A DNA stretch of 64,000 nt from NCBI RefSeq assembly GCF_026151205.1, contig NC_087072.1, positions 20,922,103 to 20,986,102 of the forward strand, written 5' to 3'. Shown here one piece after another: positions 12,249 to 23,786 of this stretch. The DNA comes from Bolinopsis microptera. Taxonomy: Eukaryota > Ctenophora > Tentaculata > Lobata > Bolinopsidae. The stretch's first letter is position 1; each line of letters starts with the position of its first letter. The notes beneath the pieces are model-generated. The model did not search any database, was not told where the DNA came from, and saw nothing but the letters and a program-made list of their open reading frames with translations. A program made the translations under genes and the position numbers.

Positions 12249-12309
12249 TTGTTGCGAGAAGCATTATTGCTGCGCGAAGCAGCCCAGTTAGTATTGCATC
12301 GCGCAACAA
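12249..12309. repeat. Nested hairpin with GGCTGC stem, unit copy 1
   Basis: Outer arms TTGTTGCG and CGCAACAA enclose a weaker middle stem (GCATTA with TAGTGC) and an inner stem GGCTGC-GCGAA-GCAGCC. The whole folds into one long imperfect hairpin about 61 bases long. Conserved at 25,439-25,502 and 38,650-38,715. No known RNA family is recognised. Confidence 0.6.
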
Positions 12310-12868
12310 CAAGTAAAAACATTTTTTGAAAGTAAAAGATTTTATAGCTTTTCTGCTGAGACGACACGTCATCGAGAAGAAAATATAAAACAGTCAAATA
12401 GTCTACAACACTTCTAATGTGACTACACACCCACGCGGTAACTATTACCTTAACTTTTTAACGTGTATTATATAAATAATCTTTTTGGACAGAAGGGAAT
12501 AACACATAACATAAGGCGCGTTAAATATTTATTATATATAGTGTTGAAAGAAAAAAAAAAATATTAAAATATATCAATGTCTTTTTCTAACATTATACAG
12601 GTAATTTCATGCAATTGTACTTGTCTATCTATTGTCTTATATAATAAAGATATACACATTCGAAAAATGAATAAACCAATTCAATAGATACAAAATTAAA
12701 ATCTACAAATTCACATCAACAACAAAAAAAGTATCACTTTGTGACCAAGCACCCACGGTCGTTTCACTGTAGTAGAGTTTCTACGATACAGTGGGAATCG
12801 CGCATAATCGTGTGGCGGGCGGGTCATACAACTATGACAAAAAAGTCTACAGCTTGTATATTGTAAAT

Positions 12869-12950
12869 TACAACCTACCAGGACGAGCGCCATTGGACTC
12901 GTCGACGGTCCCAATTATATGGAACAGATATTTTACGAGTAACACCCGTT
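12869..12950 (-). repeat. Structured dispersed repeat, unit copy 1
   Basis: Read on the minus strand: AACGGGTGTTACTCGTAAAA, then GTTCC...GGACC, then GTCGACGAGTCC, then GGCGCTCGTCCTGG and a GTAGGTTGTA end. GACGAG can pair with CTCGTC. Same element at 26,061-26,148 and 39,268-39,350, and in the clean region at 46,294 and 47,006 in the opposite orientation. Confidence 0.65.
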
Positions 12951-13357
12951 AAATTAGTAAACAAATTTTAGTAAAACAATTTAAATTTTAGGTATTATAA
13001 TAACAATCAAACATATCATATCATAAAAATAAAGCCCGCGCGTTGGTTGACTGCCTCATTAAGGTGAATAATTTAAGCTTGAAGTGCCCTGCGTAAATTA
13101 CATTTACAGAACATTATGCGGGCGATCAACTGATCAAGAGGACCGTGACGCCAAATTTAATTTTAAACTTTCTAAAATACGTACATCACTACGATTTACA
13201 CATGCTTTTTGAATTATAGGAGAGCGGATTGTCAGTTATTTCATTTCATTCCATACTTAAATAATCGTTTTAAAGCTGTATATTTAGATCTCACTATTGT
13301 TTGAACTATGAAATGCAGAACGAAATACTGGACAATTACCGACGACAAAACCAAGGA

Positions 13358-15166
13358 CCCGAGTGCACGCATTGAACTTTTCCGGAACCGTTTTTTACCG
13401 AAGGCTTATCCACCAGTTACTCATTCTGCATGTATAGTCTGATAATATATTGTTTTATCTCTAAGCAAGCATTCTGTAAGTTGAGTGTCGTATTATTATT
13501 ATAGAAGAGCCAGCAACTCCGCATTACATTCTTTTGTATGCCAGGTTCGTTTATAAAATCTACTCATATAATAAGATTGATCCAAACGCAATAGTCTAAA
13601 GATGAACGGTATATCTTAAGCTCATCGTTATTAAATCCTAATGGATTGAATTAATCAAGTAATTTTCCCTTCCAACACAACCTAAACAACAAACAAATGC
13701 TTGCCTCAGCAGAGTGACGCATCGTAGGGGCATGCAGTTTGGTTCAGATAACTCTCACCCCGACACAGTCGTCGAGAAATTATCAAATGATGCAATTCGC
13801 CATACTGGACACATTTTATATTTTATATTTTACAAGCAACTGTCTCCCTTTTGCCAGCCGTTTTTAGTCCAAGTACTGTCCCGTTTCTGGTCTCATGCAG
13901 AACATGCGCAACTAAAATTTTGGTTTATATTCCACATGGAATTATTGTGTATCACGTCGATAACCCACCTATCATTGCACAGAATTGGTTGTGGCGAAAG
14001 TCACAAATAACGAAGCCGCGCACGTCCGTGCGCGTCAGGGCTACAAAATGAAACAAAGATTATGGACTTATAGATTTTATGAAATTTAAAACCTTCAGAA
14101 TTCAATCCAGTATAATAGAATATTTTTTAAAATAACTTTCCACTTCTGCTTAAGAAATTTTTATTTATTTTGAATAAGTTATAGGCTTCCTTGGGGGCGC
14201 TGACATGTATATAAGTGACTAGCACGCCGCGCTGATATGATATAAATTTATGATTGAGATTAATGATCGAGTAGAATAGAGTTTGTAGGTTTAATAACCT
14301 GCCAAGATGCGCGCCGAGTTGAAACAAAGATTTATGAGTACACCCGTAATATATAGTAAAAAAGTATTTTACATAATATATCTAATTTCCCATGAGTTTA
14401 TTATCGATGTTTAAGTTTGACTAGGTTTATAATGATATTATTATTTTTTGGGGCAATAGGCAATAAATCTAAATTTTGTTTACTAAACGTGTGTTTCTTA
14501 CAATTTTGTTTTTATTTAAAAATGTTGTTTTACTTATTTAATACTGAATTTATCGGACGCACACACATGAATTCTTTTCGTTCAATTGCATTGCATGCAA
14601 ACCGCAGGTGGCACCTAAGATTTCTCAGAATGGTATTTTACGACCATATTTCAAAAGGCTTGTTGGTCTGTTTAAACAGGGTGAGTTCCTCCCAGTCCCC
14701 ACACACGTACCATGGTGGAATCTGCTGCAAGCATCGACCTGACTTGTCAATCCTTTCATTTGCATGGTGCACACCATTTTTTTTTCACTATTATTCTCAT
14801 GCTCGCGACAGGCAAACAGGATGGCACTCCTTTGTTTTGAGCGATATGATGTATTACTTACATGCTTGTTAATTGAAATACACTCTAATGGGTTACATGA
14901 CAATGTGACGATCAGTTATTATTTCTTCAGCTCAATTAGGAATAGTCCGCGAAAATCGTTTTAAAACGACATTTCAACGTGAACAAATGGGGTAAAATTA
15001 TCAAGAAACATTTAAATCACACCTTTTTTTCTTGGAATTAATTATTGCGCTGAAACTTTTCAGTTTCTTAAAAATTTAACCAGTTGTAATATTAATTATC
15101 AAACACAAGTCTAACTAGAACAACACTCACACGTTCAATAACTTCAAACATCCTAAAGAAAAGGTA
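13358..15166. other. Non-coding left part of unit, copy 2
   Basis: Counterpart of 1-1,805. Contains the GC palindrome near 14,015-14,034 and the diverged structured repeat near 14,282-14,348. A 151-codon open stretch around 14,417-14,872 is not kept in the other copies and is not believed. Confidence 0.45.
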
Positions 15167-16057
15167 ATGACGAAACTACTCCAAGACCGTTGAGCTCTAC
15201 CGTTCTAGCAGTTAGGACCATCTCTACACCACCTCGGCCTATTTTAAGAAATCTGGTAGTTCTCATAGCATATATAAGAATCAATAAAGCTGACAGAAAT
15301 CACTTGTAAATCATAGGAAACCTAGCAGTGGCTGATTGGATGTGGATTGTACGTGCTGAAACTTATTCAACATTATAGCGGGACGATATGGTCTTGGAGA
15401 GCAAAACTGTTTTCATATCAGTATTTTTTGTGAACATCTTCATTCGTTTAGTATTTTTTTCCTCTGTTTCCTTAATGTTATCAAAGCAACTTGCACTCGC
15501 TTTTTCCGTTCCTAGCAAGAATACGAATGACTAGACAAGGCTACTGTCATAGCAGGGTTTATTTGCAAGCAGCGCTGCCATACTTGAGATAACGTTTATC
15601 AGTATCAGGATTAATTCTATTTCATTCCCGAATATTGCGATGCACAATATTTCATAGAAAGTGGAGCATCTGATCGCGTAAATCGTACCCTATTTGTTTT
15701 ACATTGTCATCCCAGGATTTAGTAATTCTGGGTTGTACGAATGTACTTCTTATCTATACATTACGTAAAGCGAGAAAACTGAAACCTGGAACACTAGCGA
15801 CCAATCTTGGTGTATCAGTCGTGTTTTTGATCACTCTTCTGCCGGTTAATGAAATACATTCTGCTCGTAACAAAGGAATTTCTAATGAACATTTCACAAG
15901 ATTTTTCAAGCAATCTCAGTTCCTAAACCTTGCCAACAACTCCAATAGTGTACCTAATCACAATAAGAAGTTTCGGCAATTTCGTGAGGAAATCACTATC
16001 GTTTAACAAAGTTTGTCAGGGATTTGAATCAAGCTAGCTACTGAACCAACCACGTAA
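15167..16057 (+). pseudogene. Class A GPCR-like gene, unit copy 2 (frame broken)
   Basis: Same gene as at 1,806-2,711. This copy keeps the C-terminal third open. From 15,704 it reads the end of TM5, the loop FRKARKLKPGTLATN, TM6 GVSVVFLITLLP and the tail NKKFRQFREEITIV. The N-terminal half is broken by missing bases in the first 100 bp and around the TM2-TM3 region. Confidence 0.7.
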
Positions 16058-18993
16058 AGTTCACAAGCGCATCGAATAAAATAAAATTGAGATATTTTAG
16101 CGAACGATCTTGTGAACGTATACAATATTATATTATATCCTGACATTAATCAAGCTGAATACATTTATGAACATCTGCTTTTAGTTTCTTACCCTAAATA
16201 ACAATCAGTCAGAAATATCCAAGATAACATTTTCGCAAATGGAACCCATGGTCGGACTCTGTTCTTCAGTGCTTGAAGAATCTGAAATTATGACAATTTG
16301 ATAAAAATCAAAAATTCTAAATTAACCGAGATCACATATTCGTTATAATGTATTTTTGATGAACATTCCCTTTAATAAACTTCGAGCTCCGATCCCTTCT
16401 GAACGACCTAAACTAAGACCCTAATCTGAAACCCCAAAAAGATAATAACTACCTCCCCACAAAATCTATAAATCATAAAAAGAATGTCTTCGTTGAGTTA
16501 CTGTAGATCTACTGATCATAAGAATCACTCTATTAACACAGCTACACCCATGACACCATTCTATCAGGGTTAGTAAAAGCAGTATAACGCTCACAACCTC
16601 TCCTGCTCCTTTCACAAACCTGTTCTTTTATAAATACTACCTGGCGAAAGGAATTGTATGTACAGCTAGGTGTATGCGAGTCAAATAACTATCATAATGG
16701 TCCGTATGATCTAATAGAACAAGAAGCTCTTGCCCAGAATAAATTGATATTCATGATAATTCTTCAACTGTATGAGGGCGAAGTGGGTCAATGCTGAAAA
16801 CCCAAATTATGTGTAAACGTGTGGCCGTTTAACCAATTTGGCTAATTCTTTGGTGTTATGATTGTTTCTTCATATTCCAATTGCAAGAATTGATACACAA
16901 TTTTATGTTACATCAACATTTTTACGGCCTCTCCTTTATCCTCTGATAAGATTTTACTAATTAAAATTGTAATTTATACATCACACTAATATGTCAATCA
17001 GAGTTTTAACTCACAATCAGGAGTATCTCGCATGAAGTGTAGAAATCTGGGTGTTGACTCGCCACTTAAAACCTCCTGAAGAACGACTCTTTTTAGGTTG
17101 GAGGTTCCCGTCTTCTGATGGCTCTTCTGTTTTTCTCAACGATACCCACTGGATCTTAGTACCTGTTATTTTTTAAATAATTAATTAAAAGAAGTATCTT
17201 AAACAGTTCGCAATCGAAGTAATCAAGAAGCTACAATTTTTGAGAATGTCATGGAAGAGTCAGCCATCATGAAATAAAAATCAGTGTCCAAATGGCTCAT
17301 ATCAAAAGATAAGAAGTAAAAGTAGAACTCAAACAGTAGGCCATTGTAACCGAATTATAAACTGAAAGACACAAATTTGCAGGGGGGGGGGGGGGGGGGG
17401 GGGGTACCTACAAAATAATACTTTCAAAAATACCTCAAAAATACTGTCCAAAGTTTTCACATATTGACAGTATGTTTATCTTTATCAGATGTTTGCAGCC
17501 TGATCAGAACAAATATCAAGGATGGAGTCATTTAAAAGAATAACCTTGGTGTAATATGCTTCCTCCAGTACTAACTTCATCCATGTCACCGTGTTGTTGA
17601 TTCACAATGTTGACAAACAATGGGTAAAATGGTAGACTAAGTGACTGAAGTATGGTCGACAGAGTATCGAACAGCTCGTTTTTTCTCTTTCCAAACTCGC
17701 AAACCTAGCACAGAAATAGATCATTAATGGTATTAATATACATAAGCTCAAACAGGTGTGTAAAAAAAAATTAAAAATTGAAAATTTTAAATTATGAATG
17801 GCTTGGTTAACTGCTCAAATATAGATACAAATACTTAAACTACATACCTGACAAATCTGTGTTTTATAATGACACAAAACATTGGTTAGCTTTGCGTTTG
17901 TCAAATCCAGTGCGTTTCAATGATTTCTATCATACCAATTTGCTGCATTTTTAGGAGGTTGATACTGATTTGGCACATATTGGGCAAATTAAATCATTCA
18001 CTAATGATACTACCATTTGATGAACTCCATTTTCATGCTCCTAAAAGTAAATAAATTTAATTTAACCACAATTGAAAAATTTCATTCATAGTTGAACTAG
18101 CATTCTAGCATGGAATGAAATGGATAATTCAGGTCTTCTTTTTCACACAGCTCACACGCTAGATCACTCAGCACCTCACTATTTGTACTTCACACCCTTC
18201 ACAAGTACATTTTTAGCTAATTCGCAGATTTTATAATCGGTCTGTATACTAAGTGTTAATGACTCACAATCCGAAGGTAATGTGGATAAGAGGTCAAATA
18301 AGAGGTCAATATTTCCTTGACCTACTACTCTCTGTCAAGAACATACTCGTACAACCGACACATCTCCACCATCGCAACTATTGCAAAACCACACTAAATG
18401 GTTAATATGCCAAGGATCTGGCCCAGACGGTGTAACAAGCAACTACTTACACTTCGTCTTAGTACGCCTCTCTCTTCCACACCCAGCCACCACTGAAGTC
18501 GCTTCATCATGACACACCCAAACACTACCATCAACCATTGACTAAACATTCTGATCCACGCATCCTCCCATAAAGACTGCCAAACCCCAGAGGTAGGGGG
18601 CAAACATCCACATGCTAACCTCTCGTGGCCAACCATGCGCCAGCCTAACTTTAAATTGTTTTTTTAAATCGAGCGAAGGTTGATGATCCTTGGGAAGTGA
18701 TTAAGACGTCATTTCCATACTTTAACCCGCTCCTATACCCCGAAAAACTATTTCAAACAAATTTAGTCTGTCTAACATACCTGTACATAACAAACTTACA
18801 CAAATTAAGTATAATATTCTTTTGAACTGCAACTAAAGTTTTCTTCAACCTCAAACGTTTCTTCTGTGAAACGATTATTAAACTAACATCTTTATCCACT
18901 GTCCATTAGTGACCACAGTGCCTTAAATCTCCTTCATAGCCGATCACCAATCAGGATGATTTAACACATGAACTTATTTTCAGGAGTGGAGCC
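16058..18993. other. Unit spacer after the receptor gene, copy 2
   Basis: Counterpart of 2,712-5,698. It includes the 23-G run at 17,382-17,404. The antisense coding-like block is near 17,460-17,700 and the unidentified GC-richer block near 18,320-18,650. No gene is supported. Confidence 0.4.
17382..17404 (+). other. Homopolymer of 23 G, probable read error
   Basis: Copies 1 and 3 read straight through this point with a short 'gtcatgtac' sequence, whereas copy 2 has an uninterrupted G run. Long G runs of this kind are not found elsewhere in the array and are typical of low-quality long-read stretches. Confidence 0.75.
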
Positions 18994-19407
18994 ATGGAAG
19001 ATGAAACAGCCGCCTCTGATATTCCTGAACGAGGACTGACACGGACCAGGATCTGAGCTGATTATCTGAAACCAGGCAACAAAAAGTTTCTGGAGCTTTT
19101 TAAGAAAATTTTGAGTACAAAACCCCTCTCAGATCAAGTAGAAGAGATTAGAATGTTTCGGTCATTATTTAACGTAGTGTTGACTAATACACCGGCCAAT
19201 GTATCTCTGTATTTTGCTTATCTATGAATGAAAAAATTAAAAGGCCGAATGCCGTATTAAGTTGTCCCGCAAAAGCAACCTTAAATATTGAGGATGACCT
19301 TAAAGATCGTAATCTGGTTATGAATACTTTAGAAGAATTGATGAAATAAAGGATATTGCCCACTGAATACAATTTTGGAGAACTTTGTAGTTGTTTGCAC
19401 AGGTTAC
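18994..19407 (+). pseudogene. Unrecognised short gene, unit copy 2
   Basis: Counterpart of 5,699-6,121. It begins MEDETAA, shares the IPERGLTRTR region in a shifted frame and ends near the conserved CLH-stop. Frames are more broken than in copies 1 and 3. Confidence 0.3.
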
Positions 19408-19624
19408 GTGTGAAATGATTTTACCATGGTAAATTCGGTATACATACTCAAGGTTCGACCCCTACACTATTCGACACTTACTTATAACAACAAACCCTAA
19501 GGTTATTTTTTAAAAATAAAATATACAAACAATATACACATAATATAGCAATGACCCTATATAAAAATCAAACCCTTTAAGAATTCAACAAAAAAAAAAA
19601 TTCCCTAACAATCAAATTTTTTAC

Positions 19625-22600
19625 CCTTGGCCTTGTGGCTCCAATTAAGATCTAGACTGTTATATCACATGTGTTTTCTCGCACCCTGTCTCCACACGAG
19701 AGAGAATCCTGATGTTCCGAGGATTTCAAAGCGTAGGCGCTTTCTTATGTATCCTACAGCGTCCTGAGGTACCTCTGGCCAGTGTGGTCTCCATCTTACT
19801 GGCCAGCTTCTTGACAGTCTCTCATCTTCACCACCCCATTCCACCAGAAGTCGAGAACCTAAAGGTGTGAAGCTCCTTTCTCCACTTCAAGAACCCTTGC
19901 ATTGTAACATCGCTTTTTCTCATTTCATGGACAGGTACATTGCTGGTAAGTCGGTTTGCTTGCATTGGAGGGGGCTGGGGCATGAAAATACCCTTACATC
20001 AAAAAATGCCACTCTGTAGCTTCCCAAATCGGATCTTGCAGAAATGTCAGCCTGGCTGGTCTCCTAGGACATTTTTTTCCCTTTGGGTAACTGTAGACCA
20101 TCAACTGGAAGAAGAACTTGCTCAGTTCTGCACATCCTTGCATTTCACCAGTTCGTCATTAGTTCTGCAAAGGTGTCTCTCAGCGAGTTGTAGCCGCAGT
20201 GACACATATCCACTCAAGTTGCAGATGACGCATGGTTTGCTGAGTATTTCAGGGCCACACGTACATGGTTTTAGGGCAGTCCTTTAAGTTCAGGTTGTAT
20301 CTGAGAGCTATTGACTCTGGAGAACTGTTGTTTATTCATCAGATATCCATACTCTTATAAAGGTAGTGCTGTTAACCAATGCTCTTGCCCCTTTCTCAGC
20401 CGCTATGTTGGAACATCAACTTTTGCCATGTTGTGACTCGAGCTCCTGGCGTATTTCAGCTTGTTTTTGTCGAAAAAAGAGTAGATTCGTTCTGTCCGTT
20501 ACTCAGTTTTCACTCCTTTATTACTATGTCACCAGTCCTCTGTGTTAGTTGTCTATCTGCTTGAGAATAGCTTCTTAAGGGGTTTTGTGGCTCTACATGA
20601 GAAATGTGTACTCTGGTCTGCATTTCCCATCATAACTGTATATATCCCAATCCCCATATCTTGGTGTAGAGCCATTATGTTCCTTAGTTCATCAGAGCAG
20701 CTAAAAACAAGGCCCCTGTTAATGATAGCTTTGATAAACTCATCACGTGTTACCTTGTTCTAGAGGAGTGAGCCTATCTGCAACTCCTGGGTAGTTCTGC
20801 ACACATATCCATTCTTACTAAGCCCATACATGTATGCACTGTATGCTATTTGATGTTCTCTTGATGCTATAACACTTAAACTTGTTTAAGATCACAACAC
20901 CAATCTTGAACTTTTTCCTCAATTAAAGCCTCTTTTCCTTGTCTGTCCTATGAAGCTTAAGCTGCCCGATATATCTCGACCCAATGCTTGTCACATTGAA
21001 CATCTGGATAAGGGTTTCTTGCCATACTCTTCGTGCTGCAGGCTTGACTATCACCCATTTTTAGAAGATTTAGGGTTTGTTCCAAAGAGAGTTTCTTTAA
21101 TACAGAGGTTATCCCACCACTTCCTTATTTCCCTCCAGTTTTCCCCCAGCAGCCAGAGTCATCAGCATACCAGATCTTGAGTCACCTTTCTTCTCAATGT
21201 TTCCTGCATCAATCAATGGTATTGTACCAAGATGCATAAAAATCCATGGCAGGTGGATCACCTTGTGTGGTCCCTTCTTTCACAAAAAGATGCTCATCCT
21301 CCTCCTACAATGAACAGTCATCAGGCATTCTGTATGTGTTCAGAATGTAAGTAGCAACTTCTGGACAAACATGTTTTCATGTTGTTTAGAAGCGATCCTC
21401 TCGTTCAGCAAGTTGAATGCATCCTCTGCATCCACTAAGAGATGCTTCAGTTTCAGGGTCTTCAAAGCAGTCCCTTGCAGCATTGACTGGCTGCTTCCAC
21501 CACTCTCCCTGAATACCAAGCACAAACTTGAATAGGAGGCAGTGCCCAACCAATCTTACTGTAGGAGGTCTTACTGTTTACCGCTATTATCCTTCTTAGA
21601 CTCCACCTATCCTACTGCCTGACTCCAGCTTTTATCCAGGGGACAATTCGACAGCTGTCAATGAGGTCAACAGCGATGGATCCAAATCCGACACATGAAT
21701 TCTTGCTATCCCTTCTATGGCATTACATAGATCCTCACACTTCTTACCAAACTTTTAGAACACAGTAGTCTCCATCCATGTCCATGCATCCGCTATCCAT
21801 CCCTTGAGGCCCCTGCAGCAGCAGCTCCCTGTACTCTCTTTGCTGCTTGTCTTATCGATTCCCGTCAATACTGACGAATATAACCGCTCTACCCTCCTCA
21901 CTGGTCCACTCAACAGCTTCCCTTTGATGCAGGTGAAGCCTTGGGATGCTTCTCTTTCAGCACTTTAATTCACATCTGGAGTAGGTTCAAATCCGGTGCA
22001 TTTTCCACCAATCCACCGCATTGCTGCACTGACTTTTCCTTTCATTAACATGAGTCCGAGTGAAGACGTCTCTCACATGGCATGTTTATTGTTTCCCCTT
22101 TCCCATCTCCTCTGAATCTCTGTCCATCCTCGCAGCAGCTCTTCTAGCTACCTGCCTGCACAAAAGCAGTCTTCTCTTCACACTTCAGTGTGTTCCTTTG
22201 CTTGGACCTCTTTGAGGGTTTTCTGCAACAGCAGAGATTGGCAATTTATCATCAAAAGGTGATGGTCACTGATTCCATAGCACTGCCTGTATGTGAAATG
22301 TGTCGGCCACTTTAGTCATTTCTTCTTCGATGAATCTTTTCTCCTGCTGCCCTGAGGGAAGCAAAAATATGTTTCTTCTCCATTTAACAATAACACCATA
22401 TATTTTCCCACATTTTTGTCATAACTTCCCAACTATTCCCATTTTCCTAATTTATCGAGATGGATCACATACATTAGTCATGATGCTGGGAAACAGCACC
22501 CTTTGCCTCTTCTACAACATATCACGTCTTTGATGTTGTTTTTAGGCATCTATGTACATAGATATTGCATCATTGCTTTTCACTCCGTTCTTGTATTCTT

Positions 22601-22850
22601 TTTACTGATCATCAAGCAAGTCCTATGATGCCATGAGTGACACTTTCGCACAGCAAAGCCATCGTCGATGACTCAGTCACTTTAGATCGCATATTGGACA
22701 AGTCTCGAATTGACCTCAAATCCTTGATTGCTGAGAGACAGTTTTATTTGTTTCTTCTGGGTCTGTACATTGATCTAGATTAGCAACTTCCTAAATCGGT
22801 ATTTTTGTTCTCAAACGATTTAGATCTGGTTTACATCATTTCCAACCCAA
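19625..22850 (-). pseudogene. PHD - RT - restriction-like endonuclease retroelement gene, unit copy 2
   Basis: Same antisense gene as 6,340-9,650. Clearest pieces: LLVDAEDAFNLLNERIA (RT motif A, within 21,340-21,549), WYADDSAAG coded near 21,147-21,178, and RTEQVLLPVDGLQLPKG near 20,085-20,150 just before the endonuclease RLD motif. The N-terminal PHD finger lies around 22,545-22,700. Interrupted by many indels at different positions from copies 1 and 3. Confidence 0.75.
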
Positions 22851-23093
22851 AAATGGACCAACACACTGTTTCCGAAGTACGATTACCCACAGAGCGAGTA
22901 GCATTACCGCTGACAGTCCCTACTGATGCGGGTCTCCTTAACAGTAGTGATCCGATTTGGGATCTGATGGGAGTAATCTCGACACCGAGAGGGTTTTTAC
23001 AGAATATTTCGTCCTAACTCTATGATTTATTATATATCACAGTTGAAATGTGCGAAATAACAAATAACAAATTTTGTGTAAAAAGTAAAATCA

Positions 23094-23786
23094 AAATGGA
23101 TGATAAATTAAGTTGGAAACCACACATACAATCTCTTAACAAAAAACTAAGCAGTGCTTTTGGACGTATCTACCGTCTAAAAATGCTTACCAGAATCACT
23201 ATATAAACAAATTTACCATTCTCTCATTGAATCTCATCTCGGTTTTGCTATTTCTGTTGGGGAGGATTCCTAAAATCCAGTTAAAACAGCTATTTATTAC
23301 TCAGAAGAAATGTATAAATAATCAATTTCGGAGACCATAAAAGGTAGTGTAGACAATTACAAAACATGTGCCCAAGAGTTAGACGTTCGGCTCCCAACGT
23401 TTTGGGTTGCGATTTTTATGTTACAGGAGTCTAACCAAACTCTATTTGAAAACATAAATTACTAGCTGTAGAGAACCTATATAGACTACGTTGCCTCAAG
23501 GAATTTTTTAAGATAATTAATGAACAAGTGTACCAAATTTTCAAATTTCTCTTTGTTCACCCTATCCTCATAGAAGACAATATGTTAATCACACCTTTCA
23601 CCAACGAAACAATTCATCTATAAATCCAGTGTGCTGTGTGATGAGTTTGTAAAATTGGCTCATTTAATTTTAATGGCCTCTGTACTTCTAGTTAAGAATA
23701 AATTACAAAAGAGTCATTGATGAATGCCCAACACAGTATGGGTGCTGAAATGGATGACAAAAAGTCACAGGGAGGATGAATTCTAA
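23094..23786 (+). pseudogene. 3' end of a non-LTR retrotransposon RT ORF, unit copy 2
   Basis: Counterpart of 9,870-10,605: MDDKLSWKPHIQSL, then SAFGRIYRL, ESHLGFAIS, KLLAVENLYRLRCLKEFF and a terminal stop. Here the sequence reads smoothly from VENLYRL into the next block without the homopolymer insert seen in copy 1. Confidence 0.68.

Larger units (their letters stand above)
1..13357 (+). repeat. Tandem unit copy 1 of a ~13.2-kb direct repeat
   Basis: The sequence at 1 (cccgagttgccgcattgac) recurs at 13,358, 26,550 and 39,754, and everything after it follows in the same order and orientation. Copy 1 is about 13.36 kb, slightly longer than copies 2 and 3, partly because of extra homopolymer-rich stretches near 4,540, 5,376, 6,940 and 10,250 that the other copies lack. 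The true left boundary is not visible because the window starts inside the array. Unit content: GPCR-like gene (+), unrecognised gene (+), PHD-RT-endonuclease retroelement (-), LINE 3' end (+). Seen directly by comparison; the number of copies in the genome is unknown. Confidence 0.93.
10606..13357. other. Non-coding right part of unit, copy 1
   Basis: AT-rich DNA with three conserved structured islands, annotated separately: 11,707-11,778, 12,249-12,309 and 12,869-12,950. A conserved block at 11,040-11,290 has a coding look (PRIVLNGGVIR in one frame), but the open frame is not shared by all copies. I see nothing else. Confidence 0.45.

Noticed and set aside
12191-12430. 79-codon minus-strand frame
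   Set aside because: It covers the nested hairpin region, is not conserved as a frame between units and looks like chance.
14417-14872. 151-codon open frame in unit copy 2
   Set aside because: The frame is not open in the matching place in copies 1, 3 and 4 and the peptide shows no domain.
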